A DNA stretch of 64,000 nt from CAZCZZ01 sp964503335 (GTDB lineage Bacteria > Verrucomicrobiota > Kiritimatiellia > CAIVKH01): assembly GCA_964503335.1 (NCBI GenBank), contig CAZCZZ010000004.1:1-64000 (forward strand), written 5' to 3'. Made by a program: the position numbers and the translations under genes. The notes below the pieces were generated by a model. It saw only the letters and a program-made list of their open reading frames with translations, searched no databases and had not been told where the DNA came from. Position 1 is the first letter of the stretch. The number at the start of each line of letters is the position of its first letter. This document shows, one piece after another, positions 1-8,577 of the stretch.

Positions 1-1518
1 CGCGGCGAACACATGGCGGCGTGGTTCTACGTGGCCGGATCCATCGGCGCGATTTACGCTGGCGACCTGCTGACGCTCTTCCTCTTCTGGGAACTCATGG
101 CGTTCTCGTCCGTGTTCCTGATCTGGTATCGCGGACGCCGTGAATCGCTCAGCGCCGGTTACCGCTACCTTCTCGTCCACACGGCCGGTGGCCTCTCGCT
201 GCTCGCCGGCATCCTGCTCCACTACCAGGCCACGGGCAGCCTCGCGTTTGACGGCTTCGTCGTGCAAAACATGACGCTGTCGTCCTGGCTCATCGTGACC
301 GGCTTCATCCTCAACGCCGCAGTGCCCCCGCTTCACGCATGGCTGCCGGACGCCTACGGGGAAGCCACCTTCAGCGGGTCCGTGTTCCTCTGCGCCTTCA
401 CAACCAAGACTGCGGTGTACGCCCTGATCCGCGGCTTCGCCGGCCTCGACATCCTTATCCCGCTCGGCGTCGTGATGGCGCTCTACGGCGTGGTCTATGC
501 CGTGCTCGAAAACGACTGCCGTCGCCTTCTCGCGTATCACATCGTCAGCCAGGTCGGATACATGGTCGCCGGCGTCGGTCTCGGCACGGAGATGGCGATC
601 AACGGCGCTTGCGCCCACGCCTTCGCACACATCCTCTACAAGGGACTGCTCTTCATGGGCTGCGGTTCGGTATTGCACATGACGGGACAGAGCAAGTTCA
701 CGGAGCTCGGCGGTCTCTGGTCGAAGATGCCCTGGGCGTTCCTCTTCACGCTGATCGGCGGACTGTCCATCTCCGCGTTCCCGCTGTTCAGCGGATTCGT
801 CAGCAAGTCGATGATCGTTGCCGCGGGTTTCGAGGAACACCACCTCTGGGCCGCATTCCTCCTGATGCTCGCGTCGGCGGGAACGTTCCTGCACACGGGC
901 CTGAAGGTGCCGTACTTCATCTGGTTCGGAAAAAACAACTGCTCGCCTGAAACGTGGGACCGCGCGAAGGACCCGCCGTGGAACATGAACGCGGCGATGG
1001 CGATTGCCTCGATCCTCTGCATCTTCATCGGCTGCTACACGCCGTATCTCTATCGCATGCTTCCCTACGCCGTGGATTACCATCCCTACACGTCGTATCA
1101 CGTGTCGGAAACGCTCCAGGTTCTCCTGTTCACCGCGCTTGGCTTCTTCCTGTTGCTCAAGAAGCTCACGCCCGAGCCGACAATCAGCCTCGATACGGAC
1201 TGGTTCTACCGCATGGGCGGACGCGCTTTCCTGTGGCTCGCGAAGAAGCCGATGCAACTCGTGGACAGCGCGGTCGGCGAAGCCTACCGGCTCGCAGGCC
1301 TCGTACCCCTCATGTTCTCCGCCCGCGTGGCAGGCCGCTTTGATCAGGATATCATCGATGGCGCGGTGGACGGGATTGCGCGCTCGGTCGCCGAGACGGG
1401 ACGCAAACTCCGCGTCGCCCAGCGCGGTCGCATGCAGCAGAACCTCGCCGTCGCATTCCTCGTATCCGCCCTCATCGTTCTCATCGTGATCTTCCTCTCC
1501 AAGCGAGGTGCACCATGA
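1..1518 (+). CDS. MrpD/NuoL-like proton-translocating membrane subunit (5' partial)
   Basis: Integral membrane subunit of the NuoL/NuoM/NuoN/MrpD superfamily, which moves H+ or Na+ across the cytoplasmic membrane in complex I-type or multisubunit antiporter complexes. The reading frame is open to base 1 (codons R-G-E-H before the first Met at 13), so the N-terminus lies upstream. The conserved FWELM motif carries the functional Glu of antiporter-like subunits. It is followed by many hydrophobic segments, including PPLHAWLPDAYGEA, the loop before the conserved ion-path Lys. A long C-terminal extension ends in one more TM helix. Its similarity looks closer to MrpD-type antiporter subunits than to classical NuoL. 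The stop overlaps the next start by 4 bp (ATGA), so it is translationally coupled to nuoM. Confidence 0.85.
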   Translation, partial: RGEHMAAWFYVAGSIGAIYAGDLLTLFLFWELMAFSSVFLIWYRGRRESLSAGYRYLLVHTAGGLSLLAGILLHYQATGSLAFDGFVVQNMTLSSWLIVTGFILNAAVPPLHAWLPDAYGEATFSGSVFLCAFTTKTAVYALIRGFAGLDILIPLGVVMALYGVVYAVLENDCRRLLAYHIVSQVGYMVAGVGLGTEMAINGACAHAFAHILYKGLLFMGCGSVLHMTGQSKFTELGGLWSKMPWAFLFTLIGGLSISAFPLFSGFVSKSMIVAAGFEEHHLWAAFLLMLASAGTFLHTGLKVPYFIWFGKNNCSPETWDRAKDPPWNMNAAMAIASILCIFIGCYTPYLYRMLPYAVDYHPYTSYHVSETLQVLLFTALGFFLLLKKLTPEPTISLDTDWFYRMGGRAFLWLAKKPMQLVDSAVGEAYRLAGLVPLMFSARVAGRFDQDIIDGAVDGIARSVAETGRKLRVAQRGRMQQNLAVAFLVSALIVLIVIFLSKRGAP

Positions 1519-2996
1519 TGGACGCCTCGTTCCCCTGGCTCAGCGTGCTGGTCTTCAGCCCGCTCGTCGCCGCGCTCGTGTCGCTCTTTCTGCGCAGCGA
1601 TTCCGCGCAGCGCTGGTGGGCGCTCATCAGCACCACGGCCATCGCCGCGGCGTCGCTTCCGCTGTGGTTCCTCTTCGACTCCGGGACGGCCGCGTTCCAG
1701 TTCGTCGAACACCGCCCGTGGATCTCCGCCTTGAACATCCACTACACGCTCGGCATCGACGGCATCAGCTTGCTCCTGGTCCTGCTGACCACGCTGATCA
1801 CACCGCTGTGCGTGCTGGCGTCGTGGAGCTATATCAAGACGCGACCGAAAGAGTTCATGATCTGCCTGCTCGTCATGGAATCCGCCATGACCGGCGTGTT
1901 CTGCGCGCTGGATTTCATCCTCTTCTTCGTCTTCTGGGAGGCGATGCTGATTCCGATGGCGCTGCTCATCGGCGTATGGGGCGGACAGCGACGCGTCTAT
2001 GCTTCGCTCAAGTTCTTCATCTACACCATGACCGGCTCGATCTTCCTGCTCGTCGCCATCCTCGCGCTCGGCTTGCACGCAGACACCTTCAGCATCCCCG
2101 CCCTCATGGGCAGGAACTACTCAACAGCGTTCCAGTGCTGGGTGTTCCTCGCGTTCTTCCTGTCGTTCGCCATCAAGGTCCCCATGTTCCCGTTCCACAC
2201 ATGGCTGCCCGCTGCACACGTGGAAGCTCCCACAGCCGGCAGCGTGATCCTTGCCAGTGTCCTTCTGAAGATGGGCACCTACGGCTTCCTCCGCTTCGCC
2301 CTGCCGATCACGCCCGTGGCGACGCAGGTCTTCATGCCCTACGTGTTGTGGTTGTCGGTCATCGCGATCGTCTACGGCGGACTTACCGCGCTGGCACAGA
2401 GCGACCTCAAGAAGCTGGTGGCGTACTCGAGCGTGGGCCACATGGGCTTCGCGACGCTCGGCATTTTCGCACTGAACACCGAGGGGCTTCGCGGCGCAGT
2501 GCTGCAAATGATCAACCACGGCATCACCACCGGCGCCCTCTTCATCTGCGTGGGCATCATCTACGAGCGACTTCACACCCGCGACCTCAACGCCGCGGCG
2601 GGCCTCGGAAAACAGATGCCCGTCTTTGCAGGTTTTCTCGGCGTGTTCTGTCTGTCGTCCATGGCCTTCCCCGGCACGAACAGTTTCATTGGCGAATTTC
2701 TTGTTCTCGTCGGCGGCTTCGCCATCTCGTGGAAGCTTGTGCTCTGCGCCGTGCCCGGCGTCGTGCTCGCCGCGGCGTACATGCTGCGCATGCTGCAGCG
2801 CGTGGCGTACGGACAACCTACCAACCCCGATCACTCCGGCATCAAGGATTTGAACGCGCGGGAGGTCCTGACGCTCCTTCCCCTGCTCGCGTTCGTCTTC
2901 TGGATAGGATTGCATCCCGGCCCCGTGGTCCGCGTGATGGATGCCTCCATCCAGCGCATCGTTGAACAGGCCCACACAGGAGCGAACCTGCCATGA
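1515..2996 (+). CDS. nuoM: NADH-quinone oxidoreductase-type subunit M
   Basis: Antiporter-like subunit M of a complex I-type ion pump, about 493 aa, the usual length. FWEAMLIPM holds the membrane Glu, and the motif FPFHTWLPAAHVEAPTAGS with the following LLKMGTYG is diagnostic for NuoM. About 14 TM helices are expected. The ATG at 1515 overlaps the upstream stop (ATGA) and its own stop overlaps nuoN, so the three genes form one operon. It would work with nuoN and the MrpD/NuoL-like protein in the membrane arm. The remaining subunits must lie upstream of the window. Confidence 0.93.
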   Translation: MMDASFPWLSVLVFSPLVAALVSLFLRSDSAQRWWALISTTAIAAASLPLWFLFDSGTAAFQFVEHRPWISALNIHYTLGIDGISLLLVLLTTLITPLCVLASWSYIKTRPKEFMICLLVMESAMTGVFCALDFILFFVFWEAMLIPMALLIGVWGGQRRVYASLKFFIYTMTGSIFLLVAILALGLHADTFSIPALMGRNYSTAFQCWVFLAFFLSFAIKVPMFPFHTWLPAAHVEAPTAGSVILASVLLKMGTYGFLRFALPITPVATQVFMPYVLWLSVIAIVYGGLTALAQSDLKKLVAYSSVGHMGFATLGIFALNTEGLRGAVLQMINHGITTGALFICVGIIYERLHTRDLNAAAGLGKQMPVFAGFLGVFCLSSMAFPGTNSFIGEFLVLVGGFAISWKLVLCAVPGVVLAAAYMLRMLQRVAYGQPTNPDHSGIKDLNAREVLTLLPLLAFVFWIGLHPGPVVRVMDASIQRIVEQAHTGANLP

Positions 2997-4435
2997 CCAT
3001 CGCAGAGCTTATCGCCTTCCTGCCAGAGCTCGTGATCCTTGCCGGATCGCTCGTCCTGTTCATCTTCAGCACGGGCGAAAAGCGTGACGCCGCGGCCCGC
3101 GCGACGTCCTTAACCATGGCCTGCGCGCTGGTCGTGGTGTGCGCCCTTTCTCTGGGCCAGACAGGACTGCTGTTCGACGGCGCATATCGGATCGACGCGT
3201 TCTCGCAGATCCTGAAACTCGCGCTCTCTCTTGGGTATCTGTTCGTGCTCGTCGCGGGCAATTCACTGCCGGACATCAAGAAGGATGTCCGCTCGGAGTA
3301 TTTCCTCCTGCTCGCCCTGAGCGTCACCGGACTGCTCATGCTCGTGAGTTGCGTGGAGATCATCACGCTGGTCATCGCGCTTGAATTGTCGTCCTTCCCG
3401 CTGTTCCTCATGGTTCCGATGCGTCGCGAGCGCGAGGGCCACCGCAACCAGATGGAAGCCGCGGCGAAATACATCATGTTCGGCGTCGCCGCGATGGGCG
3501 TCATGTTCTTCGGCCTGAGCTACCTCTTCGGCCTGACCGGCACACTGCATCTGCCCGAACTCCTGACGCGCCTGCAGCCCCATCTCAACTCGCCGGTGGC
3601 CATCGTCGGCCTCGCGCTCACGTTCTGCGGCATGTATTTCAAACTCGCCGTCTTCCCGTTCCACTATTGGAGCCCGGATGTCTACCAAGGCGGCGCGAAC
3701 GAGACCGTCACCGCCATCGCCTCGCTGCCCAAAATCGCAGTCACTGCCGTGATGGTGCGTTTCGTCTCGCTGGTCACCCCGGATCATCACGCGATCGCCC
3801 TGATGCTTGCCGGTGTGGCCATTGCCTCCATGTTCTACGGAAACCTCATCGCGCTCGTGCAGAATGACGTGAATCGCATGCTGGGCTTCTCCGCCATTGC
3901 CCACTCCGGCTACGCGATGATCGGCTTCGTTGTCCTCGGCGCGACCGGCTTCACCGCCACGCTCTACTACATGCTCGGCTACGCCGTCATGATCATCGCC
4001 TGCTTCACCGTCGTCGCGCGGGTCTCACGCGATGGCGAAAACGTGTCGCTCGAAAGCCTCGCCGGACTCCACCGCCGCTCGCCTCTCCTCGCCTTCACCC
4101 TTGCGGTCGGCATCTTTGGCCTCGCCGGACTACCGCCGCTGGCCGGCTTCATGGGCAAGCTGATGATCCTGAAGGCCGCGCTCGGCGAAGGACAACTCAC
4201 CCTCGTCGTCATCGCCGTCATCAACTCCGCCCTCGCGATCTACTACTACCTGCAAATCATCCGCGAAACCTACTTCAAGGACCCGGCCACCCAGGACCCC
4301 ATCGAACTGTCACTCCCGACCCGCCTCCTGTGCCTAACCCTCATCCTCCTCACCATCCTGCTCGGCGTCGTCCCCGGCCCCCTCCTCGACGGCCTCTCCG
4401 CCGCCATCCAATCCACGATCGCCGCCGTCCCGTAG
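2993..4435 (+). CDS. nuoN: NADH-quinone oxidoreductase-type subunit N
   Basis: Third antiporter-like subunit, 480 aa, last gene of the operon. The family signature FPFHYWSPDVYQGGANETVT, with the preceding Lys in MYFKLAVFPF, is the NuoN proton-path region. The conserved Glu is seen in VIALELSSFPLFLM. The start overlaps nuoM by 4 bp. After the stop at 4435 the strand continues into recQ with about 60 bp between, with no obvious strong terminator hairpin. This fixes the nuo operon end at the right side of the cluster. Confidence 0.93.
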   Translation: MTIAELIAFLPELVILAGSLVLFIFSTGEKRDAAARATSLTMACALVVVCALSLGQTGLLFDGAYRIDAFSQILKLALSLGYLFVLVAGNSLPDIKKDVRSEYFLLLALSVTGLLMLVSCVEIITLVIALELSSFPLFLMVPMRREREGHRNQMEAAAKYIMFGVAAMGVMFFGLSYLFGLTGTLHLPELLTRLQPHLNSPVAIVGLALTFCGMYFKLAVFPFHYWSPDVYQGGANETVTAIASLPKIAVTAVMVRFVSLVTPDHHAIALMLAGVAIASMFYGNLIALVQNDVNRMLGFSAIAHSGYAMIGFVVLGATGFTATLYYMLGYAVMIIACFTVVARVSRDGENVSLESLAGLHRRSPLLAFTLAVGIFGLAGLPPLAGFMGKLMILKAALGEGQLTLVVIAVINSALAIYYYLQIIRETYFKDPATQDPIELSLPTRLLCLTLILLTILLGVVPGPLLDGLSAAIQSTIAAVP

Positions 4436-4496
4436 TTCGCGGACAAACATCTTTCTGGTCTTGTCCCCATCGGCTCGGCAATCTCGCCATCTCTTT

Positions 4497-6311
4497 ATGA
4501 CCACGCTTACCGACAAGTCTTCTATTCGTGACACACTGCAGCGGGTGTTCGGATTCGACACGTTCCGCAACCACCAGGAAGAGATCGTCGAAACGATTCT
4601 GGCTCGACGCGATGCGTTTGTGGTGATGCCGACCGGCGGCGGAAAATCCCTCTGCTACCAGCTCCCGGCTGCGTTGATGCCAGGCACGTGTATCGTCGTG
4701 AGCCCGTTGATCTCGCTGATGAAGGATCAGGTTGATGCCGCGCGCGAGATCGGACTGAAGGCCGCGTTCCTCAACAGCTCCCAGACCGAGGCGGAACGAT
4801 CCGTCGTTTGGCGTGAGCTGATGACGGGACGCCTGAACCTCCTCTACGTGTCGCCCGAACGCTTCGCGATGGACACCTTCGGCGAGGCCTTGAAGCAGAT
4901 CACCCTATCGTTCATCGCCGTGGACGAAGCGCACTGCATATCGGAATGGGGCCACGACTTCCGTCCGGAATACCGCGAACTGTCGCGCATCGTGAAGGAT
5001 TACCCGGGCGTGCCGGTGACTGCGTTTACGGCCACGGCGACGATGAAAGTGCAGCAGGACATCATCGCACGTCTTGCGCTTCGCGATCCGCTCGTGATCC
5101 GGGCGTCTTTCAACCGTCCGAACCTCTTCTATCGCGTAATGCCCAAGACCGAGCCCGGCAGACAGATCGTGGACTTCATCAAGACCCGGAAGCGCGACGC
5201 CGGCATCGTCTACCGCACGACGCGCAAGGATGTCGAAAGCACGGCCGCACAGTTGGTCGCCAAAGGCATTTCCGCGCTGCCGTATCATGCGGGGCTGGAC
5301 GACGTCGTGCGCGCCGCCAACCAGTCGGCGTTCAACGAGGACAAGGTGCAGGTCATCGTCGCCACGATCGCGTTCGGCATGGGCATCGACAAATCAAACG
5401 TCCGCTTCGTGCTCCACGGCGACCTGCCGAAGAACGTCGAAGGCTACTACCAGGAAACCGGCCGTGCCGGGCGCGACGGTGAGCCGGCGGACTGCCTGAT
5501 GCTTTTCGGCTACGGCGACATCCCGCGCATGCGCTATTTCATCGAGCAAAGCCAGGACGTCGAGGAGAAGGCGCGACTGAATCGCTGCCTGCAGCAGATG
5601 GTGAACTACGCCACGACGAATGCGTGTCGCCGTCGTCAGCTCCTCAAGTATTTCGGCGAGGACTATCCGGACCCGCAGTGCGGCGCGTGCGATGTCTGCG
5701 CCGGAGAGGTGGAGGTGGTCGATGCCACCCGCGATGCGCAGATTGTGATGTCTGCGATTGCCCGCACCGGCGAGCGCTTCGGGATGAATCACATCATCGA
5801 AGTCGTGACCGGGGCCGACACGGATCGCATCCGCCAGTTCGGGCACGACCAGATCAAGACGTACGGCGTCGGCAAGGACCAGGACAAGCGCCACTGGCGC
5901 ATCGTCATCGACAACCTGCTCGCGCAGGGCTTGATTACGCGCACCGACGACGAGTTCCCGGTCATCCAACTCGGCGAGTTGTCACGCGAGGTGCTCACCG
6001 GGACCCGCACCGTTTCGATCCTCAAGACAAAGAAGGCTGCAAAAGGCCGCAAAGCTGCGGCGGTCAGCGCCGACGGACCATACAATGAAGATCTCTTCGA
6101 TCTCTTGCGCGATCTTCGACTGAAGCTGGCGAGGGAGCAGTCCGTTCCTCCCTACGTCGTCTTCTCCGACCGCACGCTCCACGCGATGGCGCGCAGCTTC
6201 CCCACGACCGATGTGGAACTACTCGGCATCACCGGCGTGGGCGAGTCCAAGCTAGCCCGATACGGGGAATCGTTCATGGATGCGATCAAGACGTTCAGGC
6301 AGACGCGATGA
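4497..6311 (+). CDS. recQ: ATP-dependent DNA helicase RecQ
   Basis: 3'-5' DNA helicase of recombination and replication-fork repair, about 604 aa. Domain order: helicase core with Walker A MPTGGGKSLCYQLPA near residue 40, DEAHC box II near 130, ATATM motif III, then the second RecA domain with QETGRAGRDG motif VI near 320. A zinc-binding region (CRRRQLL ... CGACDVC), an RQC winged helix and a C-terminal HRDC domain (last 75 residues) follow. I chose the ATG at 4497 because the upstream frame starts only with a TTG in non-conserved sequence and the conserved N-terminus begins just after this Met. No clear Shine-Dalgarno sequence is seen. This is a complete housekeeping gene. Confidence 0.95.
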   Translation: MTTLTDKSSIRDTLQRVFGFDTFRNHQEEIVETILARRDAFVVMPTGGGKSLCYQLPAALMPGTCIVVSPLISLMKDQVDAAREIGLKAAFLNSSQTEAERSVVWRELMTGRLNLLYVSPERFAMDTFGEALKQITLSFIAVDEAHCISEWGHDFRPEYRELSRIVKDYPGVPVTAFTATATMKVQQDIIARLALRDPLVIRASFNRPNLFYRVMPKTEPGRQIVDFIKTRKRDAGIVYRTTRKDVESTAAQLVAKGISALPYHAGLDDVVRAANQSAFNEDKVQVIVATIAFGMGIDKSNVRFVLHGDLPKNVEGYYQETGRAGRDGEPADCLMLFGYGDIPRMRYFIEQSQDVEEKARLNRCLQQMVNYATTNACRRRQLLKYFGEDYPDPQCGACDVCAGEVEVVDATRDAQIVMSAIARTGERFGMNHIIEVVTGADTDRIRQFGHDQIKTYGVGKDQDKRHWRIVIDNLLAQGLITRTDDEFPVIQLGELSREVLTGTRTVSILKTKKAAKGRKAAAVSADGPYNEDLFDLLRDLRLKLAREQSVPPYVVFSDRTLHAMARSFPTTDVELLGITGVGESKLARYGESFMDAIKTFRQTR

Positions 6312-6320
6312 CGACATCTC

Positions 6321-6829
6321 ATCACGAACTCACGAAATCAGGAATTGAAGAGCAGGAATCATGAATGTGGAGAGCAAAGAACCAGAGTATTGGCGGAAGT
6401 TTCCGGACAGGGATCTAAGCGCACAGGTTATCGGCGCGGCTATTCAGGTCCACAAGACCCTGGGCCCCGGGTTCATTGAGTCATTTTACGAAGAGGCCCT
6501 CTGCATCGAGTTGGCGAGCCTGAGTATTCCATTTGAGCGACAGAAGATCATCCACGTGATGTACCAAGGCCAGGCAATCGGCGAGCACCGGCTGGACCTA
6601 CTGGTGGCCGCCAGGCTTGTGGTGGAGCTGAAAGCCGTGCAGGAAATCCTCTCAGTACATTTCGCCATTGTGCGTTCATACATGAAAGCGGTGGCGGTCG
6701 ATTCAGGTTTGATTCTCAACTTCGCTTCAATGCCCTTGACCGTGAAACGCGTGGGACACATGCAGGCTCAGCCTCCGAAATCTGATGCAACGGGCATTCC
6801 CTCCGTTCCTGATTTCCTGAGTTCGTGAT
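6321..6829. repeat. 24-bp inverted repeats framing the GxxExxY gene
   Basis: The left arm at 6321-6344 and the right arm at 6806-6829 are inverted copies of each other with a single mismatch (23 of 24 bases). The left arm starts 40 bp before the ATG of the GxxExxY gene; the right arm encodes its last seven residues and stop codon. This gives a 509-bp unit with terminal inverted repeats around one small nuclease-fold gene, the layout of a minimal mobile or RNA-hairpin-bounded element. No target-site duplication is obvious. Compare with other genomic GxxExxY copies to test mobility. Confidence 0.7.
6361..6828 (+). CDS. GxxExxY protein (PD-(D/E)XK-like family)
   Basis: A 155-aa protein of the GxxExxY family, named for the motif seen here as GFIESFYEEAL near residue 40. 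The preceding helix (LSAQVIGAAIQVHKTLGPG) is typical of the family. Downstream, HRLDLLV and VVELKAV supply the D...ExK pattern of the PD-(D/E)XK nuclease fold. The biochemical role of the family is not established; members are often multicopy in PVC and environmental bacterial genomes. This copy is bounded by near-perfect 24-bp inverted repeats, one of which forms its C-terminal codons, which suggests it may have moved as a unit into the recQ-greA interval. I assign no function beyond nuclease-like fold. Confidence 0.85.
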   Translation: MNVESKEPEYWRKFPDRDLSAQVIGAAIQVHKTLGPGFIESFYEEALCIELASLSIPFERQKIIHVMYQGQAIGEHRLDLLVAARLVVELKAVQEILSVHFAIVRSYMKAVAVDSGLILNFASMPLTVKRVGHMQAQPPKSDATGIPSVPDFLSS

Positions 6830-6849
6830 AAGACTCTTTCAAATCGGCC

Positions 6850-7329
6850 ATGAAAAAATCCGTTATCGTCCAGACAATCGTTCAGCACCTCAAGGACAAG
6901 GTTTCGCAGTATCTCGGCGCGGCCAAGGCGGCGCACGCCGAGGCGACGCACGAGGAGTCGAAGGCCGAGGACAAGTACGACACGCGCGGTCTGGAGGCGT
7001 CGTACCTCGCCGCAGGCCAGGCACGACAGATGGAAGAAGTGGCGCAGGCTCTCCAGCAATTCGCCTCGATGGTTGTTCCGAAGTTCGGCGCCAAGGATCC
7101 GATTGATGTCGGCGCGCTGGTCGAGGTCAAAACGAAGGAAGGCGACGCCGCGTATTTCGTCGGTCCAAGCGCAGGCGGAACGGAAATCGTGCACGCCCAA
7201 AAGACTGTCCTCGTGATCACGCCCCAATCACCGCTAGGACAGCAGCTCGTTGGACGCAAGCAAGGCGACAAGTTGAAGATCAAGATCGCAGGTCGTCAGA
7301 ACGAGTATCACATCACGTCGGTGACGTGA
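6850..7329 (+). CDS. GreA/GreB-family C-terminal domain protein
   Basis: 159-aa cytoplasmic protein. The C-terminal half (about 85-159) carries the GreA/GreB FKBP-like domain signature TPQSPLGQQLVGRKQGD near residues 118-135, which contacts RNA polymerase in Gre factors. The N-terminal half is an Ala/Glu-rich helical region (AHAEATHEESKAEDKYDTRGLEA) that could form a coiled coil, but I do not see the acidic tip of canonical GreA, so transcript cleavage is uncertain. The ATG at 6850 follows the GxxExxY stop by about 20 bp. It converges on the threonine-synthase-like gene, with a 17-bp tail-to-tail overlap at 7313-7329. Confidence 0.75.
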   Translation: MKKSVIVQTIVQHLKDKVSQYLGAAKAAHAEATHEESKAEDKYDTRGLEASYLAAGQARQMEEVAQALQQFASMVVPKFGAKDPIDVGALVEVKTKEGDAAYFVGPSAGGTEIVHAQKTVLVITPQSPLGQQLVGRKQGDKLKIKIAGRQNEYHITSVT

Positions 7330-8575
7330 GAGTCAGATCCGACAACGCCTTCTCCGCCGCGCCCATGTTCGCATCGATCATCACCGGCTCACCCACCGAC
7401 TTGCGCGCGCTTCCGACGTCCTTGAGTCCGTTGCCGGATATGAGGCACACCACGCGATCATCCGGTCGAATCAGCCCGGCGCTTGCGGCCTTGCGTGTGC
7501 AGGCCCAGCCCGTCGCGGCCGCTGGCTCCGCAAAGACACCCGCGCCGCGTGCGATTTCCGGAATTGCCTGCAGGATCTCCTGGTCCGTGACCGTCACCAC
7601 GTCGCCGTCCGATTCAATGACGGCGCGTACCGCCGCAAGGCCGTCGCGCGGAATGTCCACGGAGATCGAATCGGCAAGCGTCGTCGCCTTCACGTGTTCC
7701 ACTTCGACGTCACCCCACGTGCACGGCGCGTGGCCCTTGCGGATACGCCGGACGGTTTGACTGATCGCCGCGCTGGCTTCCGCCTGGGCGCAAAGCAATC
7801 GGGGCATCGTCGTGATGAGTCCCATCGCCTTCAGGTCGCGGAAGCCCTTCCAGATTCCGCTAATGATATTTCCGTCGCCGGTGCAGACCACGATCCAGTG
7901 CGGCACCTTCCGTCCGAGCTGCTCCCAAATCTCAAAGCTGCATGTCTTCTTGCCTTCGCGCGTGAAGGGGTTGGACCCGGTGTTGCGATTGAACCAGCCG
8001 CGCTGCTTGCAGACCTCCGTGCAGAGATCGAAGGCCTGGTCGTAGTTGCCGCGCACAGCAAGCACCTTTGCGCCAAACACCAGTAGCTGCGCGATTTTCG
8101 CAGGCGGCGCCTTCTCCGGCACGAAGATGACACACGGCATTGCGACGCTTGCGGCGAGACAGGCCATGGAACTCCCCGCATTCCCCGTCGTTGCCCCGGC
8201 AATGACCTTTGCCCCGCGCTCGCGCGCCACGACGAGAGCCACAGCGCTGGCTCGATCCTTGAACGATGCGCTAGGATTCAAGCCGTCGTCCTTGAGCCAG
8301 AGGTTCTTCAGTCCTATCGTCGCGCCGAGACGATCTGCGCGATAGAGCGGTGTCATGCCAACGCGGAGCGGAGTGGCGAGACGCAGGTCGGTGACCGGCA
8401 GCAGCGCGCTGTAGCGAAACAGGTCCTGTCGCTCGTTCGGAAATCCCGTCGAGGCGGCTTCCTTGTAGTCGTACCGGACGTCCAGGTTGCCGCCGCATTT
8501 CGCACAGACGAATCCCTGGAAGCTCGCCGGCTGCGTCTCCCCGCACGAAAGACATGTATATCCACTGACATGCAT
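7313..8575 (-). CDS. threonine synthase-like PLP enzyme with N-terminal Zn ribbon
   Basis: Fold-type II PLP enzyme, 420 aa. The N-terminus has a four-Cys ribbon (CLSCGE ... CAKCGG) common in threonine synthases. The PLP lysine is in NPSASFKDRASA, and the glycine loop in TTGNAGSSMACLAA, as in ThrC, which makes threonine from O-phosphohomoserine. I chose the ATG at 8575 because the ribbon starts right after it and the upstream extension is antisense noise over the neighbouring gene. It begins 2 bp after the carbamate kinase stop, so it is the third gene of a ygeW-carbamate kinase operon. That context suggests a role in amino-acid fermentation (a threonine/diaminopropionate/serine-type lyase) rather than biosynthesis; this is inference. 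Confidence 0.8.
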   Translation of the reverse strand: MHVSGYTCLSCGETQPASFQGFVCAKCGGNLDVRYDYKEAASTGFPNERQDLFRYSALLPVTDLRLATPLRVGMTPLYRADRLGATIGLKNLWLKDDGLNPSASFKDRASAVALVVARERGAKVIAGATTGNAGSSMACLAASVAMPCVIFVPEKAPPAKIAQLLVFGAKVLAVRGNYDQAFDLCTEVCKQRGWFNRNTGSNPFTREGKKTCSFEIWEQLGRKVPHWIVVCTGDGNIISGIWKGFRDLKAMGLITTMPRLLCAQAEASAAISQTVRRIRKGHAPCTWGDVEVEHVKATTLADSISVDIPRDGLAAVRAVIESDGDVVTVTDQEILQAIPEIARGAGVFAEPAAATGWACTRKAASAGLIRPDDRVVCLISGNGLKDVGSARKSVGEPVMIDANMGAAEKALSDLTLTSPT

Positions 8576-8577
8576 GC

